A stretch of 64,000 nucleotides of DNA from Dactylorhiza incarnata (lineage: Eukaryota > Streptophyta > Magnoliopsida > Asparagales > Orchidaceae). A model generated the notes under the pieces. It was not told the origin of the DNA. It saw nothing but the letters and a program-made list of their open reading frames with translations, and searched no databases. The translations under genes were made by a program, and so were the position numbers. The DNA lies in assembly GCA_033032865.1 (NCBI GenBank), contig JAWHQI010000229.1, positions 3,309,001-3,373,000 on the forward strand, read 5' to 3'. The first letter of the stretch is position 1. Every line of letters begins with the position of its first letter. This document shows, one piece after another, positions 21,101-34,000 of the stretch.

Positions 21101-24100
21101 TGTGTTCAGCGCCTGTTTTAGCCCTCCCGTCAGAAGGGTTGGACTTTTCAGTTTACACTGACGCTTCCGGAGTTGGTTTGGGTTGTGTCCTGATGCAGGA
21201 TGATCGCGTTATTGCTTATGGGTCGAGGCAGTTGAAGGTTCACGAACGCAACTGCCCCACTCATGATCTGGAGTTCGCTGCGGTGGTGTTTGCTCTGAAG
21301 CTTTGGCGCCATTATCTCTATGGCGTGAAGTGTCACTTTTTCACTGACCACCAGAGTTTAAAGTACATCTTTGTTCAGAAGGACCTCAATCTTCGTCAGA
21401 GGCGTTGGCTCGAGTTCGTGACAGATTATGACTTGCAGCTCACGTATGTTCCTGGTAAAGCCAATTCAGTGGCAGATGCGTTGAGCCGGCATGCCTCCGT
21501 AGCCGCTTGTGCACCCATGTCAGCTATTCTAGCAGCCTTGATTGATGACCTCGATCGGATGGATATATCCATCGCGCCAGAAGGTCATGAAGAGGTTCCC
21601 GTTCCGTTATGGGTAGAGCAGGTGAAGGATTTACAGTCATCTGACCCCGCACTCCAGCGCATCCGCCGACAGGTTGAACTTGGGACTCTTCCGGATTTCT
21701 CTATCTCTGACGATGTTCTGCGTTTTCGAGGCCGCCTCTGCATCCGTGATGTTCCTGAATTGCACGATAGTATTTGCCGGGAAGCTCACGAGTCTCGCAC
21801 ATCTGGTCATCCAGGCAATAATAAAATGTATGATGACTTGAAGTAAATCGTTTGGTGGCCTGGTATGAAGAATTATATAGCTCGCTTCATCTCTCGATGT
21901 CTGACGTGCCAGAAGGTGAAAGCTCAGCGTCAGCGTCCTGGTGGTCTTTTGCAGCCCTTGCCTATCCCCGAATGGAAGTGGGAAGATGTCTCTATGGACT
22001 TCATCACGGGTTTGCCCCGTACTCCGAGAGGGCATGATGCGATTTGAGTCATAGTGGGACCGCATGACGAAGGTGGCTCACTTCATCCCGTACAAGGAAG
22101 GTCACTCTACTGAGAAGATGACCCGGATTTATGTCTCTGAGATAGTTAGACTTCATGGGATTCCTCTGCGGATTGTCTCTGATCGTAACTCGAGGTTTGT
22201 TTCGCACTTTTGGAAGGGCTTTCAGCAAGCTTTGGGTACCTGAGCACCGCTTATCATCCAACTACCGATGGGCAGACCGAAAGGGTTAACCAGATTCTTG
22301 AAGACATGCTTCGGTGTTATATTCTGGACTTCAAGGGAGCTTGGGATGAGCACCTACCGTTGGTTGAGTTCGCCTACAACAATAGCTACCAGGAGAGCCT
22401 CAAGATGGCCCCCTTCGAAGCATTGTATGGGCGTCGTTGTAGGACTCCTCTCTATTGGTCAGAAGTTGGTGAGAAGGTGGTGTTGGGCCCTGAGTTACTT
22501 CAGGAAATGAAAGAAGCCACCAAGAAGACTCGTCTTCAGCTCAGTCGTGCCATTGAGAGGCAGAGGAAATATGTTAATCAGCGCCGCCGTCCGTTGGAGT
22601 TTGCAGTAGGTGATCAGGTATTCTTGAAGGTTTCTCCTACTCCTGGGGTGAAACGGTTTGGTCGCCATCATAAGCTCAGCCCGAGATTTGTGAGGCCGTA
22701 CACCATCTCAGAGCGTGTTGGAGGATCTGCTTATCGTTTGGAGTTGCCAGATTCGTTGTCCGGTGTTCATGATGTTTTCCATGTCAGTCAGCTCCGGAAA
22801 TACATCCATGATCCTAATCGTGTTCTCGAGGAAATCCCGGTGGTTCCTGAAGCTAATCTGTCTTATCCGATTGAGCCCGCCAAGATAGTGGAATATCAAG
22901 AGCGCAAGCTTCGAAAGAGGACCATTCCTATGGTGAAGGTACTTTGGATGCATGGCAAGTCTGAGGAGTTCACTTGGGAGCTCGAAGTTGACATGCGTAG
23001 CAAGTATCCGCATCTTTTCTCTTGATCCCGGTATGCCTCCGCTCTTGTTCTCTCCTCTTTTTGCTATTTTTCATAGTTAGTTTCCATGCCTTGATTTGCA
23101 AACCTTGTCGGTGTAAAGGACATCTGAACCTTCGTCATTTTAGCCCTTAGCTAGGAAATAATCAGAAGTTTCGGGACGAAACTTTCTAAGTAGGGGAGAA
23201 TGTAACAACCCTTAAATAAGAGTATAATAATAATAATAATAATAATATAAAAAAAAAATATTTCCCCCCCCCTCTTTATTTCCCTTCTAAACCGAGCCCC
23301 CTCCAAATAAAACTCCCCCTCCCGGTCTAAATCCCGCACACACTAGGGCTCTCCCGTTTCTGCCTCGCAGCGCCGCTCCTCTCGCCAGCCGCATGCAGCG
23401 CCGCTCCTCCCGTCAGCCGCACGCAGCGCCGCCGCCTGCTCTGCCTCCAGCCGCCTCTTCCTTCGCCTCTTCTGGACGCCGACAGCAGCAAGGGCCTTTC
23501 TCCATCTGCATCCTTCCCCTCTCCTGGACGCCGGCAGCAACAGAGAACCGCCTGCCTCTCCTCCTCTGGTCGGCAGCAGGGCCTCCTCCTCCCTCTCCTC
23601 CAGGTATAGGCAGCCCCTCAACCCCTCTCCCGCTGCATTTTGGACGGTGGATTTCAGGAGGGCCGTCTAGGGTTTTGCTTGAAACCTCCTCTACTCAGAT
23701 TTTTGAGCCCAATTTTGGCCTCCTTGGGTAAAAACTCCTCCAATCTCATTGTTTCAGATTTGCCCTAATTATTTTTGTGGTGAATTTCGCTCTCCGATCG
23801 ACGTAATTTCGTCGGCCCGCCTTGCGTTGGTCGTATATCCACCTAATCCCAACGTTTGTTTGTGTTTCCGGTGTCGCACATCAAATCAGGTGGTGGAATC
23901 GCTTTGAACCCTCCCCAATTTAGGGTTTCCGTCGCCTCAAAGCCGCCAAACTCCGGATCCTTGTGGTAACTTCTTCTCCCCTCACCTTGAGGGAGGTAAA
24001 TTGCTAATCCGCTCTTGAGTGTGTTTTCGCAAATAAACTGCATGTGTTAGCGTATGGTTTTCTACTTGTCAAGTATCAAATATCGACTGCGATTATTTCT

Positions 24101-27100
24101 GAACAGGTTCAATAGAGTCTTGTCCTTGCTTGCGCCGCATAGTTGTTGCTGGTAGTTGCGACTCCACCTTAAGGCAAGTGGAGAAATTCCCTCTCGCTTG
24201 CAAACAAGAATTTAATTTCTTTTACTGGTTTCCTAAATTATTATCAATATCTGATAGCATAAGCACTACCACTCGCGAGCATGTCGCGTTGTGATAGGAA
24301 TCTCCTCGGAAAAACATGAAACCCTTAGGTCTTGAGTGTCATAAGCGAATCGTGGAAACTAGGTTTTAGGTGGTGCAACGTCTTGCTTGCATGGTCACGG
24401 TGAGCATGGAATACCCTTATTCTGGTAAGCCTTACACTTGGACTTGAGTGTGAACCATGTGTGCCCACTATAAACACCTACGCATTTCATAGATAACAGC
24501 TTATGTCTTTGCAAAATACTTGTTTAGGCTATACTCCGGAGTAGGCTAATATTTCTAGATAGTTTCAGCTTGTTTCAGTTACCTGCCTGTTTCACTAGCC
24601 TGTTTCAAGAGTTAATTGGTACTTTAGATTTATTTCTGCATGTAATTAAAAATTACAGCTTGTTTACTATTATTTTCTTGTTCTGAGGCATTTTCCTTCT
24701 GTTTGGATTTGCCTTAGGGTTCGTGACCGCGTCGTCTGCTCCCTGAGTTTTCTTCGTTCAGCTGCAGTTTTGCTTGGAGGTTTTTTTTTTTATTACTGTG
24801 TCAGCAGGTTCTATGTATTTTGTTCCAGTACTGTTGGGTCTACTTTTCTTGTATTAGTTATTGTCAGCCATTTTCTCTGGTATTGTGGACAACTCTTAGG
24901 GTGTTCTTGCTTGTATCAAATCATTTTACTTATAGCATTTTACTATTGTGACTCATTGCATGTTCATCATTTCAGTATAATGTATGACATCTGATTTTAA
25001 TGAAAATGCATAGTTTTAACCTTTCATTGTGGCTTCCGCATACTTATAAAATATACTAAATTCTTTTCAAAGTAATAAATTCAAAACTATTGTAGTATTT
25101 CTGTTTCCGCCTTAGCAAGCATGGTTTCCTGTTCGCTCATGTCTGTGGCATCACGGCCCGCCCGAAGTGCGCTCTAACTCTTGTCGAGACGGGTCGTGAC
25201 AAGTATGATTGGTCAACTGTACCATATCATGCTTCATCCTTTGCATATCAAGTCATATCCTCTGAATCAATTATTGTTCTCTATTTATACATTTTGAGTT
25301 TTAAATTTAAGTGCATCTTTCCATATGAAGGATAACCATGAGTTGTTTTCCTCCTCTCATATGTCTGTGCTCTTCCTCCTGTCATTGTCTACTTCGCCCT
25401 CACCAGTCTCTAGTAAAGAGGTTATTCGTCCTACAAATTTGTTGACATTATGTATTGCATGGGAGCGCAGATTTACAATGGTGGCGTTTACACAAAAAAA
25501 ATTTAGGGAATTTTGTCTACAAGCGTTTGAGACTACCACCTCCAAATACTATATTTTTAATGCAAAATTGGACCAAGGTCATATGCCAAGGTCAAGGTTG
25601 CCTATTTTTGCGTACTGTGGTTTCTATGCAAATTCATGCAGATTGCCCCTAAACTAACCCGAGATCCCTTCTGTTGTGCGCTTCCATTTCACAAAAACTT
25701 CTCACACATGGGTTTCATTGAAGCGAGAAATCCTTTATCGTGTAGCAACTCCTTTCTAACTCATCATGTGACATGGGTCTGGCCGATACCAATGACACAC
25801 CACGTTAAATTAGGTGCATAGAAGATAATACAAGAAGAGACGACTGTAAAGTCAAGAAAAATGTCAAAATGAGTAAAGGACTCTAATAGTGCACATTTGC
25901 AACAAAAATAAGATATACATTTTTTCATCACAAAGTTCAGCTAATTATTACATGGCTTCAATAAATACTCGAATAAATCGAGTCTTATGACCAGTTGCGA
26001 GCTTCTTTCAAAAACATAAATTTCTTAGATAAAGTAATATGGCACTACAAACACCCTCCACGAGACTTCTATTTGAAGGGTCAGCTGCCCATAGCATGTG
26101 CCTAGTTTTCTACAAGCACGTGATAGTTTAAAATGAGAGCGAGCCAGGTGACGACCATTGTAACGACCACCTTCTTCTCAAGCACTCTAAAGGGGGCCTG
26201 AGATGCCCATCACCATGCAAGGTCAACACTTTTGCATACAAAAGACAAAAAAAATCAATAAATGCAGCTATTTTAACACAAAATGATGCATATGTGGCCA
26301 TAAGCTCGTAATTACATACTATTCTTAAAAAGATGGATGATAAGCACATTCATCAACAGAGCACATTAGTACAACCACATCCTATATGCTCAATCACTAA
26401 CTTCTTAAACATATACTAAAAGGGTTCCAAGCGATCACGCAAAGTACAAAATCACTCATAGGGACCATATCAAAGCATATGGTCTTATATCAACCAAAGC
26501 CCACAGAGCTACTGGTTGTCTCACCAGCTTAACCATAGTTCGCATCATCGACCTAAGCCCTCAAAGCCCATGGCTATCTCACCAGCCTGCCCATAGGTCG
26601 CTTCATCCACATAATCCCCCTCAAGGCACATTGCTGTCTCACCAGCCTATCCATAGAATGGTTCATCATGACCTAATGCTCACTCACCGACTTCAAAAGA
26701 TCAATTATTAAACATATTGAGTATCATACATAGTTAAGAAAGTTCATCAAAGTAGGGTTTTTAACAGAAGGCCATAAACTTTTCAGGATCTTCACTTGCC
26801 TATTGTGTTACAAAAATAGTAAACAATACTGCACTTCTTATCTCGTACTCTTTATATCCCCTACTTTACATAGTTTTGTGTCTCTCACTTGTCTATTTGC
26901 ATACTCGGGATGTATCGAGGGCATTACAAAATACGCCCTAAAATAGGTCATGGATATGGAGATACGAGCTCTTGTTGATCCTCATACATGGATTTGAGTG
27001 CATCTCGTCTAGAGTGAAACAGATTGTTTGTCGATGGGTGAGCATTGCGAAATTACATCGAGATGGCTATATCAATCTCCACAAGGCTCAATTGATTGCC

Positions 27101-28004
27101 AAAGCATTCGCTAAGATCTATATTGTTGACAACTTTGACACCTTCCATGCAATTACCTAGCTCGACTCCAATTGAATTATTTTATCATTGTCAATTAAGG
27201 TTGGGATGCTATTTAAATTATCTCTTTAAGATGATCATTAGGAAGCTGTTTACATAGAGCAACCATCAAAATATATTGCTCAGAGGGGGTGGGGCCTTAT
27301 CTTTCTACTTAAAAGGCTATTTGAGGCTTTACACAAAACCAATAAGGCTTGGTCTGAAAGCTGCACAGTTCTACACAATAATGGTCTATGCAGTAGCATC
27401 ACAGATCACTCCATCTTCTTTCAGCATAAACCATACTTTTTGTTATATCAGTTATATTTCTAAATGACACTACTTTCTAGGAATGACCAACAAGGCATCT
27501 CTAGGGATAGAAAACTATTTATAGAAGTGTTTTGCTACTTAAACAATTTAGAAAACTATTTATTGACGTGGGGGTTGAATCAGCACATGCAAACTCCTAA
27601 ATCGAAACATTAAGAAATACTCCGCATGCTCAGGTGCATTAAGAAGTCTTATAGAAAAGGACTACTATAGACACAGATTGAGCACTTGGATGTGAAAGCC
27701 CTCACAGAAGCAGATTAGGTTGACTTAGTTGGATCTATAATGCCAACAAATCAGTATTCTATGAGAGGGCCTACATGTTGAGGTTGACTAACACTTCATA
27801 TAAAATGTCGCTCTCTCTAAAAAGATTGTTATTCTTCATGCCTACAACTAATAATATAGGGTGTTTACATCTTAACCAAAGCTTTAGGGCATCTGTCTTT
27901 CTCTAAATTATGTAACTTGGAGCTAATTAATATATATATAAACTTCAACTTTATTGTTGTTGTTCTATGTGTGTGTGCGGTGGTGGTGGTGTGTGGGGAA
28001 GTGG

Positions 28005-28040
<36 letters not shown>

Positions 28041-31000
28041 TTTTCTACGAAAGTGCTATTAGTAGTTTTCGGACTATCTTCAAATGAATGTGCAACTTAT
28101 TCATTGATTCTTATACATGTGGCTTGTATATATGCTATAATCAGATGAATTCTCTATAGAATAAAGATGTTTACCTTACCACCAGTAAAACATGTTCAAG
28201 GTAAAAGGAAAACAAATCTTTGGAAAAAGTATTAATCCCCTAAATAAAGAAACCCATAAATTATTATCACATGACATGCATAATTTCATTATCCTCCCGC
28301 ATGGCACCAGAAGATGAGAAACTCGCTGCCTTCAGGACACCTAAAGGACCATCTTGCTATAAATTAATGCCCTTTCCACTCGGGGCTACACAACTTCTGA
28401 AAGGGGGTCTGTCATATTCAGAGACTCCTTCACAACATTCTCGAGTGTCAAAATAGGCTAACCATCTGAAAGACCTGCATAAGATCTTTGATCAATTTGA
28501 GAAACATCAACCCGCTCAAATGTACGTGGGGTCATGCCTAGCAAATTCCTCGGATCTTTTGTTAGACACAGGGGAAATGAAATCGACCCAACTAAAATCA
28601 GAGCCATCCTCGGGATGCCACCTCCAAAGAACATCCAAGGGTTGAAACTCATTATGAAGTCCAAAACTAGTAAAGTTTGTAACAGAGTAACTGGGAAGAA
28701 AACTTACGCCGCGCATATAAAGGAACAATTGTTCTTAAAATCTCAACTCAAATATTTCAATAACAAAACCTATCAATAACCAAATTATTACTACTTGCAT
28801 TTTGTGCCTCTATTATAATGCAAGCATGCAGCCAAATAAAGCACACAAACTTGCATAGACGAGTTATATAAATTGAAAACATTCCAGACGGTTCATTTTG
28901 AAGTAGGGAGGGCACACTTTTTTACAGCTTCAAAAGTTCAACCACAGAAAACTCATATACAGTTATACAGTTTTACGAAGCAAGTAGACGGAGGTCCAAC
29001 ATGTATAACATGTAATATATGATCATGACCAGAAAAACACTCCATACTATACTGTTTTACTGTGAGAGAAGAAACATATGTAGGAAGAGGTTTTCACTAT
29101 GAACTTGGTACTCACTTAATTGCTGTTGTCCTTGCATCAAGTGCAGTGCTATAAAAATCATGCACCTCCTCTGGTTCTGAGAAAGATTTAAGGCATGCTT
29201 CTAAAGGGACTCTTGGCCGTACAATTTCATGGTTAGTACTGTGGGTATTAGATGCTATTAGTATCAATATGAGAAACAAATGGAAACAATGGCAACCCGA
29301 ACAAATGAAGAAATAAAAAAGACAAGTTTTCATAGCTTACAATTCCTCCTCGGTCAACGACTTATTCGCCTTCAACTTGTTATATGCTTCCAATTGTTCT
29401 GTAATGTCATAGGAGTAGAAAAAAATAAAAATAAAAATAAAAATAGCATGGCATCTCAAACAAATTCATAATTTTGCACATGTATATACCTTTATTAGTA
29501 GCTTCAGTGAGGGGAATACTCAAAGAAAGAATATAATCGGCCCTTTTATTATAAGTGACTTTTCCAGATGGGCATTGAAGCCGCTCTTCGATAAAGAATT
29601 TAAAACTCCTTGAGGGATCTAATTCAGCTTTTCTGGCATGGGTCTGCTCAACTTGGTCAAGAAGATGCAAAAAGAACTCTAAAGCATCCTAGAAAAAAAT
29701 AGACGTCCATTAATATGGTGAAATACTTGATGTGTTGTAAGAATATATATATGATTATTGATAATGTAATACACAAGGTATGCGGGTCCAGCATGGCTGC
29801 AATGATTTATTAAAACTAGCGTCTACAAATTCCACGAGGGCAGATGTCAAATGACTTCAACGAGAAAAACATCTATAGTTCTGAGTTTAATTAAATAACC
29901 ATCGCAAATCATGCATCATATTAAGATTTCACAGTTTTAACAAACACACAAGCATCCACGGTGGAGGAAAAGATGATAAATAAACAAGCATATTAAACCA
30001 TATTAAGAGTTAACACGTTTAACAAACAAACAAGCATCCACGGCGAAAGCTTGATCTACAACACAATATCAACAAACAACTCAAAATATATTAGAAAATT
30101 GTGCTTCTATATTCACATATTAAAAGATCACATTAAACACAGATGGATGTTGCAGTGAGAGACACTCAGACTAGTGGCGGACCCAGGATTTTCATCCGAC
30201 CCGGGCACCATGTAAAGGATATAAATTTTTTATGATTTTTTTAATTCAAAACCAAACAGATCTATAGAAATAAATTGGAGACAAAACCATATAAACCATT
30301 AAACCAATTTAACAGACCAATAGAAATTATTAGAATTTATAACAGATCAATAGAAAAGCTTGAAGAGTTTTATGTAAATTTGAAATGCGGGAACAAATCT
30401 ATTCATGTCTAGAAGTGAATCAAACAATTTTTGTCTAGAAGTGAATCAAACAAATCTATTTCTATCTGAAATTTGAAATGCTGGAACAAATCTATAGAAG
30501 TGAATCAGACAACAATTCCGGAAACAATTAAACATTTTTTGCATAATGACTGTTCAACAATTCCTGTCTAATGACTTTGTTGCGACAATTTTGATAGCAA
30601 CAATCTATTCCTGTCAATTAATAGCAACAATTTTTATACCATAACAAATAAGGGACTAGCTAGATAAAAATCACTTGTGCTATGTTTGGTTGATAATGGG
30701 CAACCGGCTCTTTGAATTCTAAAATTGTTCCAACAATTCAACAATTTTTCAAGTGAATCAAACAATTTTTATAGTCAATGGAAAATTGTATACCTTCCTG
30801 CATGAACGCTGAACGGGAGTGGCGAACAACAAATTTTTTGCTGAATGATTGGATCAAAGAGGAGAAATTGAAGGAGCAATCGCCGTCGCTGGATCAAAGA
30901 GGAGCAAACGCCGAGAAAAAATAGGGCAAGTGGCGACTTCTTTCTCGTCGGCTCGTCGTCGTTGCCCATCGCCGGTGCCGGTGGAGACTGTGGAGTGTGG

Positions 31001-34000
31001 AGTAATGGAGTTGCAGAGTGCAGAGTGAGCAGAGGCACAAACGTAGGACGCCTGGCCAGATTGTTTCTCTCGTTGGCCGTCGCTCGTCGCCGTAGCTTGT
31101 CGCCGTCGCTCATCGCCGTCGACGCGGTGGAGACGTGGAGTCGCGACTCGCGAGGGAATTAGGGCACTACGGCGCTGCCTCACTCTGCGTCGAGGAAACT
31201 AGGGGTATTGCGTAAAAAATCGACTGGACGGCGGGCAACTGTAGCAGTTCGCGAAAATTTTGACCCGGGCACGTGCCCGGGTGTGCCTATACGTGGGTCC
31301 GCCCCTGTCAGACAAGTGTTCCACATTCACACAGGGTGAAACTCTAAACAAAAACGTTCAACTAAATTCATCAAATCTTTCTTGGTGAAAGCTAAAACGT
31401 TGAAAAGAAGATAGACATGTTAGGGCTATCAGACTAATTATTTTCCTTAATAAATTGTTCAGCAACAGTGCCGCAATAAGGGCTCATTTGCTTCCTAAAA
31501 GTTAGAAATCATGCTTTAAAAAGAAGAGTTTACAAGATCACATCTGTAAAGACGCAAATGTTACTTAAGAAGACTTCCTACCAAGTTTAATGAGGGGATA
31601 TTGGATCTTCCATATGTACACTTAGCCACAAGGCTTAACTAAGAATGTAGCTCTCTCACTTTCCTCTGAAGTCAACTATACATGTCCTCAAGAGAACTTC
31701 AAGAGTCCTATTTAGTCTAACTGTCGGTCTGACGGCAAAGGCAATACTGAACTTCAATTGATTACTCAATTCATTGTATAATTTTCCAGTCCTTTGAAGT
31801 AAACCTCATATCACTCTCTAAAATGATGCACTTGGGAACAAGCAGTCTGGCCAATGCCTCAATGTATTGGGCCAACTTCTCTACATTATTTGATCTTTTG
31901 TTGGCTGTGAAATGCGCTACCTTAGTCAATTTGTCAACGATAAATCAAATGAAGTCACTTCACACACTCGATCTTAGTAACCAATTCATGAAAGCCATAA
32001 GATGTCTTTGAATTTTTACTTAGGGAATGGAAGTGGTTTCAAGAATCCACTTGGTGCTTCATGCCAGAATCCAAATAAATTTCATGTCTTCATATATTTT
32101 TGTATTGCTTAGGTGAATGGAATACTTAGAGATATGTGCTCTGTTAGAGTTATTAATATTTCAGTATTATTAATGATTATGTGTTTAATCTCACACCACC
32201 TATCGGTGTTATGAATACGTTGTAATTCCTATATATTGCCCCCATTGTGAAAGAATAAATTGCACAAACTATTTCCTTTTCTCTATTTCTAACATGGTAT
32301 CAAATCGGGAAACGATTCTGAGAACTTTGCTGCCCTAAAATTGTTGGCGACTTAAGGTTCTCGGCTGCCCCTCCTCTTATTTACGGCCTCTTCCTCCCTC
32401 TCATTCCCGTCCTGAGCTGCTAGGGCTCATGTCGAGCGGTTCTCCCCCCGCTCCCGTCGACGGAATCCATGTGTGATTCCGAAGACGGGAGCGGGCCATT
32501 CTTCGCCAAGCGTCGGCGTTCTCGTTCGTAAAGCCCGACGTAAGATTCTGTCTCGTCAAGTCCAATCCCATTACCCGCTGCTGCGACATTTGCTCTCGCT
32601 CTAGTCAGCGGAGGGATCACTCCTCTCCTCCCTCGATCCCGTCGCGATTGGGACCGGATGCTGCTCTCGTTCATGGATGATGTCGTCGCCTGCGTCAACA
32701 TCCTGCTCGACGTCTTGCTCGATGTTGATCCAATCGCCTGCTTCGCTGGATCTTCTCCCGTCATCTGACTGCTGCCAGTGGGTGCGTTCAAGGTTGTAGA
32801 TGTCGGATATCGGGAACACGTCGGTTTAGGTTTTTCATGTCGGTTTTAATATGTGGGGGGATATATCGGGGATATTTCATATATCGGGTTTTAATATTTA
32901 ATTTTTTGTGTAATTATATATAAATTTAATCATTTTATAATTTATATATATTAATAATTTGATATTTATTGAACTCCTAAATTTATCAAACTAATATAAG
33001 CATTTTGTGCTACATAAGTAATAACGATATAATGCGTGAAATAAAGTAAGAGGAAACATAAAACCAGGAAGTTGTCAATGACAATGGAAGATAAAGAATC
33101 TTTAGTCCATAATTCAAAGACCATGCATAATTGAAGTCGATGACTGACTTGAGCAAGGAAGAAAGCCAGAGGAAGGAAAAAAAACCTAAACAATGAAACA
33201 ATTTCAGTTTATTGTCTATTAGACCATAAACAATAATTAAAATAAATTGGAAAAAATAAGTCGATAAAATGTCGGGATATATCGGCCGATATATCCGCAA
33301 ATATATCGGTCAATAGAAGATATATCGGAGGATATATTCCAAAATGATATTTTGCAAAAAATATCGGAAACGTGTCGTTTTGTCCATGAAACCTTTATGT
33401 CGGACGACATGTCGGTCATGTCAGAGGATATCCACAACAGATGGTGCGTTGCTCGATCCCTTCTTCGTCGAGCATGACTACTTCTGATCTCGTCGCCGCA
33501 TTTGCCTTCTCGTCTCGACGATCCCGTCACCAGTGGGTGTGACATCTGCCATGCACGCCGGCTTCTGATCCTGGTGCCGCTGGTCTTGTCGATCTCGTCG
33601 ACCACCGTTGTTGCTGCCTCCCAACTGCTGATCCAGCATATTCTTCGATCCCGTCGAGCATGCGGTTGCCCTTCGACGGCGCGGTTATATCCCTCTTCGG
33701 CTCGTGTTCTCGTCAACGTTTCTTGGTGTTGTTGATCGCCTGTTTTTTTTCCTTCCAGTTGCGTACTGCTATGGACGATGTCTTCCCGTGCTGCTTCTTG
33801 CGCCAATATTTTTCTTCGTGACGAGCTCCTCTCTTTCTCGCCAGGCTCCATATTGTTCTCGCCGCTGCTTGAGCCTTTTGCTCTCCGCTGCTTGAGCCCT
33901 CTGCTAGTCGCTGGTCTGTGCATGTGCTTTGTTCGCTGCATCTTGGGATGTGTTCTCGCCGGGAGTTGTTCTCCATAGTTGTTTTTTGTCATGTCTAACA

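Larger units (their letters stand above)
15621..25201 (+). mobile_element. Complete Ty3/gypsy chromovirus (Tekay/Del-like), TSD AGTAT
   Basis: A 9581-bp element with 2.0-kb LTRs beginning TGTAACAACCC and ending GGGTCGTGACA. It is flanked by AGTAT at 15616-15620 and 25202-25206. The PBS is TGGTATCAGAGCT (initiator Met tRNA) and the PPT AAGTAGGGGAGAA touches the 3' LTR. Gag, protease, RT, RNase H, integrase and a C-terminal chromodomain-like segment are in order. The LTRs differ at about 20-25 positions plus small indels by my count, about 1%, so insertion is recent. Despite this, pol has a shift near 20140, stops at 21844 and 22045, and shifts near 22055 and 22238. It lies in the 15.2-kb UBP14 intron, opposite to the gene. 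Confidence 0.97.

Noticed and set aside
25830..26926. Solo LTR on the minus strand
   Set aside because: Only one plausible end (TGTAATGCCC) was seen; no matching CA end or target duplication.
27954..28148. Gly-rich ORF
   Set aside because: Entirely caused by the poly-G run and GGT repeats.
32420..32791. 123-residue minus-strand ORF
   Set aside because: Lies in the GC-rich copia leader and ends at the MITE insertion; no domain.
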